Positions 1 through 8,140 of a stretch of 49,827 nucleotides of DNA are shown here, in pieces (position 1 is the first letter of the stretch; each line of letters opens with the position of its first letter). The DNA is taken from assembly GCA_934216155.1 (NCBI GenBank), contig CAKQBK010000008.1, forward strand, positions 1 to 49,827, written 5' to 3'. The translations under genes were made by a program, and so were the position numbers. Origin of the DNA: an uncultured Dialister sp. (GTDB taxonomy: Bacteria; Bacillota; Negativicutes; Veillonellales; Dialisteraceae). The notes beneath the pieces were generated by a model, which saw nothing but the letters and a program-made list of their open reading frames with translations, was not told the DNA's origin and did not search any database.

Positions 1-806
1 CGAAAAATGGGCCGATTTTTGCTCCGATTTGGGAGCAGATGTTGTTTTTAGAAAAGTGTATTAACGAGCAGCCACTAATTACGAACATAATTTCAGAGGG
101 TATGGTTTTGAAGGGCTGATGCAATTTTAATATATGGAGGGCAAAAAATTTCAAAGATTTTGAAAAAAGATGTTGTGATTTTTCACCACTTCTGCAATGT
201 TAATATATGGAGGGGAAAAATCAAAACTTCTACCTAGGACGACTTGGTTATCTGTATCCATTGAAATGAACTCTAGAGGCAATGGAAATAGATATCGAAA
301 CGTGATCAAGAAGTTTGACATCTGTCCTCTCCTGGTTGATGGTTTTGTTGTTAGGATAATTTTATCTGGGACCTTTCTACAGGAAATACTTGCTAGCGGT
401 ATTTCAAGTAAAAGGTATCCACCGGTAAAATTACGCTAGCCCCTAACAACAAGCAACCATCAACCAACAACCAGCTTGACCCACAAGACAAAAACACGGA
501 CTTTCCGTTATATTTCCCATAGATGGCTGACTTTGACGACCAGTTTGGAGCGCCCTTGGGCAGAGAGAAACAGACACTGCTGTTATGTTAAGGATTTGCG
601 TCAGCAAACTCTGAAACGTTGCCGCAACAGAAATCATCTGAGGTTTCGCTTATCTTAATAGCAAAAGTACCTGATTTCACCAATCTTCCCATCTGGCATG
701 CGCCTTCGCCGTATTCATGGTGACCTCTCCCTGGCAATTCCACACGGATTTCTATCCGTGCTTTTGTCGTGTCTGAAATGGTTAGCAGTTGGTTATAAAG
801 AGTGAC
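1..806. other. Gene-poor region with no convincing coding sequence
   Basis: I see no ORF here with a believable start, ribosome binding site or protein signature. A direct repeat (TTAATATATGGAGGG) occurs at 127-141 and 200-214. A CAACCAACAACC-type heptad array lies at 443-475, with its complement-like partner (GGTTGATGGTTTTGTTGTTAGG) near 330-352. A 7-bp hairpin (CACGGAT/ATCCGTG, TTCT loop) at 743-760 followed by CTTTTGTC could be a plus-strand terminator for a gene now lost or outside the window. Confidence 0.5.
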
Positions 807-808
807 TA

Positions 809-969
809 GGGAAACGCTGATTTAATCAAAGAATTTGGAATTATATGAATTTCTATCCAAAGCATCGTCAAGAAAATCCTTAAATAGCTCGCTATTCGCG
901 GATTTCCTTTTCTCGTTTTGAATAAAAATTCAAGAATAATTCCAAATAACGATTAAATCAGTGTTTCCC
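809..969. mobile_element. Family A MITE copy 1 (161 bp, TA-flanked palindrome)
   Basis: The element begins GGGAAACGCTGATTTAATC and ends with its near reverse complement (GATTAAATCAGTGTTTCCC). The inverted similarity continues through almost the whole length, so single strands could fold into one long hairpin. TA dinucleotides lie at both borders (807-808 and 970-971), as expected for IS630/mariner-type target duplication. A second copy of identical length is at 7029-7189 and a 29-bp deletion form is at 19082-19110. It has no coding capacity. Confidence 0.85.
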
Positions 970-981
970 TAGGAAAAATGA

Positions 982-1025
982 AAAAGAGGGCAATGAAGTG
1001 TAATCACATTTCATTGTCCTCTTTT
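982..1025 (-). terminator. Intrinsic terminator of the minus-strand decarboxylase operon
   Basis: A ~19-bp stem (AAAAGAGGGCAATGAAGTG against CATTTCATTGTCCTCTTTT) with a 6-7-nt loop. Read on the minus strand it is followed by a T-rich tract ending in the MITE border. It sits 57 bp beyond the stop of the decarboxylase gene. Confidence 0.8.
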
Positions 1026-1081
1026 GGTTATGAAAATGGAATTTTGTGTTTCCCTAGTTTCTGTAGATATGGTGCATAGGT

Positions 1082-2266
1082 TTATTTCTTTTCCCATAAA
1101 ATTTCTTTCGGCGGTTCTTGACTGGAAAATAGCAATGGCGTCAAGGTACAACCGTAACTTCCTGCATTGGAAACCATGAGAATGTCGCCGATTTCTGCGT
1201 GAGGAAGTGTGATATCTTTGGCCATCACATCCAATGCGGTACACAGGTTTCCTACAATATCCACGGTTTCGTCATTTTCCTCTCGCCCTAAGATACGAAA
1301 TTGGCATTGGGCAGCCGTGGTATAGAATGGTTCTTGTCCATTTGGGGGAAATGTTCCTACATTTTGGCGCAGTAATTCTGCTATGGCAGGACGCATGAAG
1401 CCATTCATCCCATTCTGCACCACAAGATACGTTTTTCCACAGGAAATCTTACGATCTACAATTCTGGTGTAGTAGGTACCTGCATGGCAAACAACAAAGT
1501 GTCCTGTTTCCAAAATGAATTTTGCTCGCAAACTGTTGTTATTTTTCGCTTGCAGTGCCTGCCAGGTGTGTCCTAGCGTATGCAATGCCAGTGGTTTTTC
1601 TTTGGAGGCATCATAGACAGTTCCCATACCGCTGCCGAAGTTAATCCATTGGATTTCCACTCCAGGTAACTGATTGATACGTTCGGCCAGGCTATAACAG
1701 TTATGATAGTAGCGACATAGCGTATCTGTATCTAAGATTTGCGAACGTAGATGTACATGGATGCCTGTAATTTTCAAATGGGGGAAGCACAGATTGGTTG
1801 TCATCAACTGATTTTCGTCAATACCAAATTTACTGGATACAGGGAAGGAATCGGTCATCGAAAAATTAGGGTTAATTCGTACACCCACTTGGACCGATTC
1901 ATTTTTGTGCTTTGCACACTTTTCCAACCGTTGAAGTTCTGAAAGACTATCGGCAATGATTGCACATTGGCCCCAGATTTTTTCTATATCCGCCATGGTT
2001 TTACCCGGCGCCGAATAATAAATTTTATCACTGGAAATACCTGCTTTTTGTGCCAGCCATACTTCGTTAGCGGAAGCTGCGTCGGCGCCAAATCCCTGAA
2101 GGGCAATGGTTTTTAGTAGGGACGCAAATGGGTTTGTCTTGATGGAATATAGGAATTGCACGTCCGGTATAGCGTCCAATAAGGCATGACAATTTTCGAT
2201 GATGCTATCTTTTTCGTACAGATAACAAGGCGCGTTCTGTTGTATCCAAGTCATTTTATCTTTCAT
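1082..2266 (-). CDS. PLP-dependent decarboxylase of the DAP/ornithine decarboxylase (fold type III) family
   Basis: This 394-residue protein has the alanine-racemase-like barrel of group IV decarboxylases. YSIKTNP at 40-46 supplies the PLP lysine (Lys43). HVHLRSQ and NFGSGMG are the phosphate-binding and active-site loops. GNLCTALDV carries the catalytic Cys342 and the substrate-contacting Asp346, and Tyr371 follows in GSYG. The family includes LysA, ornithine, carboxynorspermidine and siderophore (SbnH-like) decarboxylases. I cannot assign the substrate, and the length fits any of them. The ATG overlaps the stop of the upstream glycosylase by 4 bp (ATGA), with GGAG 9 nt upstream, so it is the last gene of a three-gene operon with alkA-like and araC-type genes. 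Confidence 0.8.
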   Translation of the reverse strand: MKDKMTWIQQNAPCYLYEKDSIIENCHALLDAIPDVQFLYSIKTNPFASLLKTIALQGFGADAASANEVWLAQKAGISSDKIYYSAPGKTMADIEKIWGQCAIIADSLSELQRLEKCAKHKNESVQVGVRINPNFSMTDSFPVSSKFGIDENQLMTTNLCFPHLKITGIHVHLRSQILDTDTLCRYYHNCYSLAERINQLPGVEIQWINFGSGMGTVYDASKEKPLALHTLGHTWQALQAKNNNSLRAKFILETGHFVVCHAGTYYTRIVDRKISCGKTYLVVQNGMNGFMRPAIAELLRQNVGTFPPNGQEPFYTTAAQCQFRILGREENDETVDIVGNLCTALDVMAKDITLPHAEIGDILMVSNAGSYGCTLTPLLFSSQEPPKEILWEKK

Positions 2267-2919
2267 TGGCTGTTTCTCCGGTTGGTTTTCTTAGGGGCAT
2301 AATCTTTTAGTTCCGGTATAGCACCGCCTGCTACGGCCCAAAGGTACAAACTTGCCACGCTACCATAGGGATGGAAACGGCGGCGATATTTCTCAAAACG
2401 GTTACGATCAATCTGCCGGTGATGGTACACCATGCGTAGCCCGCGGTGGATAGCAAGGTCATTGTAGCTGAAAATATCAGGTCGTTGCATGCAGAAAAGC
2501 AGAATCATCTCTGCTGTCCAGATACCGATTCCTTTCAAAGTACTTAATTTTTGGATAGCCTCTTCATCGGTCATCTGCTGCACCATTTCCAGGTCAAATG
2601 CATGGGTGTGGACTTTTTGTGCAAAATCAGTGATGTATTCCGCCTTTCGGGCGCTTATGCCTAGTTTTTGCAGATTGGAAATACCTGCGTTCAAAATGGT
2701 TTCCCCTTTGATTTCTCCTAGTGTATCCTGCATCCGCTGCCAAATGGTTACCTGCGCTTTGTTTGAAATTTGTTGTCCGATGATGTGGTGGACCACAGAG
2801 GCAAATAAGTCTGGATCTACTTCGCGATGGATATGTCCAATGCGGTCAATGATTTCGCAAAGACGTTTGTCTTTTTTCTTTAGATAGGAAAGTTCGGTTT
2901 CTCCATAGGTAAAATACAT
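2263..2919 (-). CDS. DNA-3-methyladenine glycosylase II (AlkA-like, HhH-GPD)
   Basis: This 218-residue protein is predicted to remove alkylated bases from DNA. The helix-hairpin-helix is seen in LKGIGIWTAEMILLF, followed by the GPD-type catalytic loop PDIFSYNDLAI, whose Asp is the expected active-site residue. HIIGQQISNKAQVTIW near residue 45 is the usual family helix. It is shorter than E. coli AlkA (282 residues) and lacks its N-terminal domain, like many Firmicutes homologues. It lies 18 bp after the AraC-type regulator and overlaps the decarboxylase start, so repair and decarboxylase genes share a transcript, which is an odd pairing. The ribosome binding site is weak (AAAGGGACGAGCG before ATG). 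Confidence 0.85.
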   Translation of the reverse strand: MYFTYGETELSYLKKKDKRLCEIIDRIGHIHREVDPDLFASVVHHIIGQQISNKAQVTIWQRMQDTLGEIKGETILNAGISNLQKLGISARKAEYITDFAQKVHTHAFDLEMVQQMTDEEAIQKLSTLKGIGIWTAEMILLFCMQRPDIFSYNDLAIHRGLRMVYHHRQIDRNRFEKYRRRFHPYGSVASLYLWAVAGGAIPELKDYAPKKTNRRNSQ

Positions 2920-2937
2920 CGCTCGTCCCTTTCTTGT

Positions 2938-3816
2938 TTATTGTTTGCTTTGAGTGGATTTTCGATAGTCCCTGGGGGATATGCCCAATTTCTTTTTGAA
3001 CCAGGCACCAAAGTGACTGATTTGGTGGAAACCTACAGAAAAGGCAATATCTGTAATAGGTAGATCCGTTTCTTTTAAAAGCTTGGCCGCTCGGGATAAC
3101 CGGTACTCGATGAGATATTGGTGAGGCGTGGTGTGCATCAGGGCTTTGAAGCAACGAAGACATTCCGAAGGACTGACACTGGCACTATTGGCGATATCTG
3201 TTAAGGTGAGGGGCTCCGCGTAATGGGCTTCTATGTGAGAAAGAAATAGTTCCATTCGCCTGGTGTTTTCTGTTTGTACGACCTGAGGAGGAGATTCTAC
3301 GTGGGATGAAAATTGGAACCATAAAAAGGAGAGATTGGCCAACAGATGATAGGCGTAATAGGGGGAATCTTTTTCTGTTTCATAAATGTGGGCCAGCGTG
3401 GATAGTAGTTCTTTTACGGTGGTACACCAAGATTGTTGGGAGGTAGATACATACATCGAAGGGGCAGAAGAAATAAAAGAAGCTACTTGTGCTTCGCAGG
3501 GGCTGCCTGCATAAAAACTTACCATTTCCTTTGGAAAAATGAAACTTTTGTTATGACAGGTAGGGCCATGAAGCACCAGGTGCACCACATCGCTGTTGAT
3601 AAAAATCCATTGGCCTTCATGGATAGATACTTCTTTGTCCAACGTTTTTACCAACAGGTCGCCTTTTTCTACCAAGAGAAATTGAAAGTCTACGTGATGA
3701 TGAAATACATGAAATCCAGGCGTACGAGGGGACATGTGATTTCTGTCACCGTCTGCCACAATGAGAGGAAAGTCTGTATCTGCTTTCAAATTGACAGAGT
3801 TGAGATACGTTTCCAT
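2938..3816 (-). CDS. AraC-family transcriptional regulator
   Basis: About 292 residues from the chosen ATG. The start at 3816 is preceded by AAAGGAG at good spacing. Longer in-frame extensions read through a heptad repeat array and are unlikely to be translated. The N-terminal half has a cupin-like histidine-rich stretch (HVFHHHVDFQ) and a beta-rich effector pocket. The last ~100 residues form the double helix-turn-helix of AraC proteins: LTDIANSASVSPSECLRCF is helix-turn-helix one, and ITDIAFSVGFHQISHFGAWF with SPRDYR is the second. It is the first gene of an operon with the glycosylase and decarboxylase and probably controls it. The ligand is unknown. Confidence 0.88.
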   Translation of the reverse strand: METYLNSVNLKADTDFPLIVADGDRNHMSPRTPGFHVFHHHVDFQFLLVEKGDLLVKTLDKEVSIHEGQWIFINSDVVHLVLHGPTCHNKSFIFPKEMVSFYAGSPCEAQVASFISSAPSMYVSTSQQSWCTTVKELLSTLAHIYETEKDSPYYAYHLLANLSFLWFQFSSHVESPPQVVQTENTRRMELFLSHIEAHYAEPLTLTDIANSASVSPSECLRCFKALMHTTPHQYLIEYRLSRAAKLLKETDLPITDIAFSVGFHQISHFGAWFKKKLGISPRDYRKSTQSKQ

Positions 3817-3954
3817 CAGATGTCTCCTTTCGTAATTGGCAAATAGTGAGGGCACTCGATAATGCATACGCCCGATATTTACCGAATATGTGCAGTGAAT
3901 TTGGTATTCAAGCCCATAGGAATATGGGCTATTGTGTAGAGTCCTGTACAGGCA

Positions 3955-4013
3955 TTGTTGTTGGTTGTTAGTTGTTTGGCTTAAACAACCAACAACCAAC
4001 AACCTGCAACAAG
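3955..4013. repeat. Heptad repeat palindrome (family D)
   Basis: A run of degenerate TTGTTGG/TTGTTAG heptads is followed by its inverted partner (AACAACC units), giving an imperfect ~28-bp hairpin. It lies between the MFS stop and the AraC-type gene. A separate perfect 8-bp hairpin (AGCCCATA, loop GGAA, TATGGGCT) is at 3911-3930. Confidence 0.75.
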
Positions 4014-4097
4014 TGCTGATTCAATTGTATTCTAGTTGAAACTGGAATTAACAAGTAGTTACTATATTTCTAAACCACAAACCCAAATCCCAAATCC

Positions 4098-5264
4098 TTA
4101 ATCCTTCTTGACTGGCTTACTTAAAAAGAATGTCATGCCAAGTGGTAAGAGAGAAAGCAGGGAAATGAGGAGAAATGTAGAAGAAAGTCCCCAAAGGTCA
4201 GCACTTTTTCCCAATAAGGGGGCGGTGATACCACCAATGCTGACAGCCAATCCCAATGTAATGCCTGAAGCCAGTCCCACTTGATTGGGGAGGTATTGCT
4301 GCCCCAATACAACAAGAGGACTGTAAGAAAGGCAAATGGCAGATCCCATCAGAAGCAGAGCTGGGATGGCAAGGAATGTTTCAGAAGTACATGCGAAGAG
4401 CAAAATCGCAGGGAAGAAAAGCGCAAAGGCAATCTGTGCCATCTGGCGGTACCCATAGGTGTCTCCCAATTTCCCACCAAGCAAAGTAGAAATAGCGCCA
4501 ATGCCATAGTACAGGGAAAGCATCACATTACTAGCCCCTTCGGAAAAAGAGAAATGCTGCATCAAGTATAACACGAGGAACGTATTGACACCGTAGAAAA
4601 TAATGGAGCGGCCGATAACCACAAATGACAATTTATAAAAGGAATTCCACTGGTCTGGTGCCGCAGATTTTTCTTTTGCATTTGCTTTTGCCTGCTTCGG
4701 TTTCGCACTGATTCTTTTCAGTGTAGGGTAAAAATAAAGCAACATGCTGACAATCAGTATTTCTGGAATGAAAAATACCAAAGTACCTGGGAGGCCAAAA
4801 CAGAGGATGGAACTACCAATGATGATCGGGCCAAAGGTGAATCCCATATTTCCACCGAAAGAAAATACGGAAAGACTGATACCACGATTGGTATCGGTGG
4901 AAACACGATTCACCAATAGGGCGCATTGAGGATGAAACATGGCAACCCCGATGCCACTGATCATGGTGACAAGGCATAGAAGATAGAAATTGGAAATAAC
5001 ACCGGTCAAGGCCATACCACCGCCAGCTAAAAGAAGGCCCAATGGCATAATCCAAGGCCAGCTGTGTTTATCTGACAATGTGCCTAACAATGGCTGAATC
5101 AAAGAACCGATGATATTGGAAGCCATGACAAGCATCGCCGCCGTCGTGTAGTCATAATGATGGGCAGCAATGAGGAAGGGGAGTACCGCAGCCAATGCAC
5201 TTTGGTTGATATCAGAACAGAAATGACAGGCCGCAAATAATGTTTGGTAACTGAGAAGTTTCAT
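4098..5264 (-). CDS. MFS exporter, fosmidomycin-resistance (Fsr)-like
   Basis: A 388-residue, 12-TM major facilitator. The N-terminus (CHFCSDINQSALAAVLPFL) and the TM2/loop (QPLLGTLSDK) resemble the Fsr subfamily. GIGVAMFHPQCALLVNRVS is the conserved region after TM4. A Lys/Ala-rich central loop around residues 185-200 separates the two six-helix halves. A role in drug or metabolite efflux is inferred from family only. The ATG has AAAGGAT 8 nt upstream. The AT-rich gap 5270-5400 carries a possible minus-strand -10 (TATAAT at 5321-5316) without a clear -35. It appears monocistronic. Confidence 0.82.
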   Translation of the reverse strand: MKLLSYQTLFAACHFCSDINQSALAAVLPFLIAAHHYDYTTAAMLVMASNIIGSLIQPLLGTLSDKHSWPWIMPLGLLLAGGGMALTGVISNFYLLCLVTMISGIGVAMFHPQCALLVNRVSTDTNRGISLSVFSFGGNMGFTFGPIIIGSSILCFGLPGTLVFFIPEILIVSMLLYFYPTLKRISAKPKQAKANAKEKSAAPDQWNSFYKLSFVVIGRSIIFYGVNTFLVLYLMQHFSFSEGASNVMLSLYYGIGAISTLLGGKLGDTYGYRQMAQIAFALFFPAILLFACTSETFLAIPALLLMGSAICLSYSPLVVLGQQYLPNQVGLASGITLGLAVSIGGITAPLLGKSADLWGLSSTFLLISLLSLLPLGMTFFLSKPVKKD

Positions 5265-5499
5265 TATACATATCCTTTCTTCGTATAGATGAATAAAAAT
5301 TTTATTTGGTAATTTATTATAATATCATCTGATATGAAGAAAATAGATAAAAAATAGCAAAATACTATCATAATATCGTCAATTTGTGTATTTTTGTGTG
5401 GCAGTTAACAGATTGCTGTTGGAAGGTCGTGGTAGGCACTCAATCGATAACCGATAGTCGATGACAGTTAACTGCTACCTGCCAACTATAAACTATGTA

Positions 5500-5528
5500 C
5501 TGCCAACTGCTTTCTATTATGCTATAAT
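5500..5528 (+). promoter_or_regulatory. Extended -10 promoter for mtaB, predicting a leaderless mRNA
   Basis: TGC-TATAAT at 5520-5528 is a perfect extended -10. A weak -35 (CTGCCA, 4/6) lies 17 nt upstream, inside a heptad-like repeat. The expected start of transcription (5535-5536) coincides with the ATG at 5536, and no Shine-Dalgarno sequence is present. Confidence 0.6.
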
Positions 5529-5535
5529 ACAAACT

Positions 5536-6858
5536 ATGGAAAAGAATAATTTACAACAAAAAAAGACAGTATCCTTCATCACTCTTGGCTGCAAGGTCAA
5601 TCAGTATGATAGTGATGCTATGCGTACCCTATTTATCAGAAATGGGTATAGCCAGGCAGAAGGGGATGACGCCGATGTGTACGTCATCAATACCTGCTCT
5701 GTCACCAGTGTGGGAGACAGAAAATCTCGGCAGATGGTGCGCCGTATTCGCCGGGCCCATCCGGAGTCTATCATTGCCGTAGCGGGCTGTTACGCCCAGT
5801 TGGCACCGGAAGTATTTGAACAAATGGGAGACGTTGATGTCATCGTAGGGCATCAGAACCGGTCCCAGATCGTGCAGTATGTAGAAGAAGCAAAACACAG
5901 TGATAAGCCACTCAACGAAGTGGTGGATATCATGAAAGTCAAGGATTTTGAAAATATGGAAGTCGACCCAGAAGGAGAGGTCAAGACCCGTGCATTCATC
6001 AAAGTCCAGGAAGGCTGTGACAACTATTGCACTTTCTGTATCATTCCCTATGCCAGAGGTCGTTTGAAATCTCGCTTGCAGAAAGACGCCGTAGAAGAAA
6101 TCAAAAAACTGGTGGCTCGTGGATATCGCGAAGTGGTGCTGACCGGGATTCATTTGGGGAACTACGGAAAAGATCTTCATGATGGGACATCGCTTTCTAC
6201 CTTAGTGGCAGAACTGGTCAAAATTCCAGACCTGCTTCGCATCCGTTTGGGCTCCATCGAATCGGTAGAACTTTCGGAAGAATTGATTCAAATCATTCAC
6301 AACGAACCGAAAGTATGCCGCCATTTGCATCTGCCCATTCAATCTGGTTCTGATAGCGTGCTTCGGGGCATGAACCGCCACTATCGTTTGCCTCAATACA
6401 AGAAACTGATCGCAGAACTTCGGGAAAAAATCCCAGGCCTCGCACTGACCACGGACCTCATCGTAGGATTCCCCGGAGAGACAGAAGAGAATTTCCAGGA
6501 AACATTGGAAACATTGAAAGAAATTCAATTTTCTGGGATTCACGTATTTCCCTATTCCCAGCGTACCGGCACTCCGGCGGCTACCTATCCGAACCAGGTA
6601 TCCAATGAAGTGAAAAAGGACAGAGTCCATCGCGTACAGGCCCTGGAAAAAGATATCGCCAAAGCGTACCGCTCTCAATTCCTGGGCCAAGTGGTGCACG
6701 TACTGGCCGAAGAAATCAAGAATGGTTACTATGAAGGTCTCACCGATGAATACATCCGCGTCACCATCAAATCAGAAGGCATCGAGCGCGGTCATATGTA
6801 TCCGGTTTTGATTGATACCATTACGGAAGAGGGGATGGAAGGGGTCGTATCCAAGTGA
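5536..6858 (+). CDS. mtaB: tRNA-t6A37 methylthiotransferase MtaB
   Basis: A radical SAM enzyme that converts t6A37 to ms2t6A37 in tRNAs reading ANN codons. From the chosen ATG it has 440 residues. The N-terminal UPF0004 domain supplies three cluster cysteines (Cys19 in LGCKVNQYDS, Cys54 in NTCSVT, Cys85 in AGCYAQ). The radical SAM motif CDNYCTFC gives Cys161, Cys165 and Cys168. A TRAM-like domain ends the protein. Longer in-frame starts read into a repeat and are rejected. The gene has no ribosome binding site and a -10 box abuts the ATG, suggesting a leaderless transcript. It is followed by a HIT protein and, after the Pel locus, by rpsU and yqeY. Confidence 0.93.
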   Translation: MEKNNLQQKKTVSFITLGCKVNQYDSDAMRTLFIRNGYSQAEGDDADVYVINTCSVTSVGDRKSRQMVRRIRRAHPESIIAVAGCYAQLAPEVFEQMGDVDVIVGHQNRSQIVQYVEEAKHSDKPLNEVVDIMKVKDFENMEVDPEGEVKTRAFIKVQEGCDNYCTFCIIPYARGRLKSRLQKDAVEEIKKLVARGYREVVLTGIHLGNYGKDLHDGTSLSTLVAELVKIPDLLRIRLGSIESVELSEELIQIIHNEPKVCRHLHLPIQSGSDSVLRGMNRHYRLPQYKKLIAELREKIPGLALTTDLIVGFPGETEENFQETLETLKEIQFSGIHVFPYSQRTGTPAATYPNQVSNEVKKDRVHRVQALEKDIAKAYRSQFLGQVVHVLAEEIKNGYYEGLTDEYIRVTIKSEGIERGHMYPVLIDTITEEGMEGVVSK

Positions 6859-6875
6859 TGAGACGGATTAGTGAT

Positions 6876-7216
6876 AAGGTTATTATTCTGCTGATTCCGC
6901 ATGAGGCCATAAGGTAAGAGGACGCTAGTGTTAAGGTTAAAAGGGTTATAAAAAGGTTATGGGAATAACCATAACCTTTCATAACCTTTTTAACCTTGAT
7001 GCTAGCCTGTACTACGCTATTGTCTCTAGGGAAACGCTGATTTAATCAAGGCATCTGAAATTATATGGATTTTTATCCAAAGCATAGTCAAGAAAATCCT
7101 TAAATAGCTTGCTATTCGCGGATTTCCTTTCCTCGCTTTGAATAAAAATCCAAGAATAATTTCAGATAATGATTAAATCAGTGTTTCCCTAGTGAAGCTG
7201 GCAGAATAATAACCTT
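6876..7216. repeat. Family B element, interrupted by a nested family A MITE
   Basis: The left end AAGGTTATTATTCTGCTGATT and right end GGCAGAATAATAACCTT are inverted. The core has the GGTTATAAAAAGGTTATG / CATAACCTTTC... palindrome typical of this family. The right arm is split by the A element at 7029-7189, so B is older here. Without the insert it would be about 178 bp, like the other B copies. Confidence 0.8.
7029..7189. mobile_element. Family A MITE copy 2 (161 bp), nested in a B element
   Basis: Near-identical to 809-969, the same length, and flanked by TA at 7027-7028 and 7190-7191. Its inner part contains a small hairpin (AAATAGC/GCTATTCGC). Insertion into a second repeat family shows that it moved. 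Confidence 0.88.
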
Positions 7217-7291
7217 ATCCGATCCCTAGGGCCTAGCTACTAATCCCTAGCTACCAGTCACTCAATTATATTTAAAGAGGAGGACATCATT

Positions 7292-7648
7292 ATGTCAGAT
7301 TGCATTTTTTGTAAAATCGCTGCCGGCGAAATTCCGAGCACCAAAGTCTATGAAGATGATAACTGGTTTGCCTTCAAAGATATCGAACCATGTGCACCGG
7401 TTCACATCCTGGTGATTCCAAAGAAACATGTAGATAATATCCTGGCTTTTGATGAAGAATACAACAAAAACTTTGCAGACTTCTTCCTGGTAGTAAAGAA
7501 AATTGCTTTGGAAGCAGGACTCAAAGAAGATGGTTTCCGTCTGATCATGAATACCGGCGAAAAAGCAGGACAGTCTGTATTCCATTTCCATGCCCATATC
7601 ATCGGTGGCAAAGAAATGGGCTGGCCGCCATTCCCGGAAGATAAGTAA
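7292..7648 (+). CDS. HIT-family purine nucleotide-binding hydrolase (HinT-like)
   Basis: This 118-residue protein is a full-length HIT-family hydrolase that cleaves AMP-lysine and related phosphoramidates. The histidine triad HFHAH is complete (His98, His100, His102) within SVFHFHAHIIGG, and the N-terminal SDCIFCKIAAGEIPS is typical of bacterial HinT. The ribosome binding site is AGGAGG. It follows mtaB across a 433-bp repeat-filled gap and ends upstream of a C element and a strong hairpin terminator. In related genomes I expect the order mtaB, HIT, rpsU, yqeY. Here the Pel locus separates the HIT gene from rpsU. Confidence 0.92.
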   Translation: MSDCIFCKIAAGEIPSTKVYEDDNWFAFKDIEPCAPVHILVIPKKHVDNILAFDEEYNKNFADFFLVVKKIALEAGLKEDGFRLIMNTGEKAGQSVFHFHAHIIGGKEMGWPPFPEDK

Positions 7649-7660
7649 TTGGCCTATTGG

Positions 7661-7886
7661 GGGGCAATGCTACTCCGTTAAACGAAATATGGGATGATTC
7701 CGTTGAGAGAAAAGGTTCTGAAGATTCTCAGGGTACTAAGGGGCCCTGAACGAGGTACGCTAGCGTTTATTGGCACATTCGGAGAACCTGAGCAACCTGA
7801 GAACCCTTAGAAACTTGAGTAACCTGGCACTACTAGCGGAATCATACCTGCTAACGCAAATCCGTAGCTTAATAAATCTGTTAAGA
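7661..7886. repeat. Family C element copy 1
   Basis: Left end GGGGCAATGCTACTC; right end CTAACGCAAATCCGTAGCTTAAT. The inner arms carry degenerate nonamers (AGAACCTGAGCAACCTGAG) and CTAGCGGAATCATACC. It occupies the gap between the HIT gene and the pel promoter. Confidence 0.7.
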
Positions 7887-7908
7887 AAAATCATAACTGT
7901 TATAGCAG

Positions 7909-7965
7909 AAAAAGATTGGAGATTAGGAATTAGCACATGCTGTTCCCAATCTCCGATCTTTTTTG
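7909..7965 (+). terminator. Strong hairpin terminator upstream of the pel promoter
   Basis: The stem AAAAAGATTGGAGATT pairs with AATCTCCGATCTTTTT (about 16 bp, one G-T pair) and is followed by T residues on both strands, so it may act both ways. It would isolate the Pel operon from mtaB-HIT transcription. Confidence 0.75.
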
Positions 7966-8037
7966 CGTGGAATAGTGGCTGATTCATCAGCGTTTCTCTA
8001 ACGTTTATAAATAAATACAAAAAATGAGTTGTCGATG

Positions 8038-8066
8038 TTGATTTTGTAAAACAGGTATTTTATAGT
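8038..8066 (+). promoter_or_regulatory. Predicted sigma-A promoter of the pel operon
   Basis: TTGATT at 8038-8043, a 17-nt spacer, then TATAGT at 8061-8066 (5/6). The predicted leader is about 68 nt. I see no c-di-GMP riboswitch in it. Confidence 0.65.
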
Positions 8067-8140
8067 AGATGTATTAAATTACTGAAAACACATGTTAGTT
8101 TATTTTTACAATCGAGCAAAAAAGAAAGATTGACAGATAG

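Noticed and set aside
197..439. 80-residue frame near the left end
   Set aside because: There is no recognisable domain, the N-terminal part comes from a local direct repeat, and there is no continuation. It is not called as a gene.
8066..8140. Possible c-di-GMP riboswitch before pelD
   Set aside because: The predicted leader is about 70 nt, AT-rich and without the conserved paired helices.
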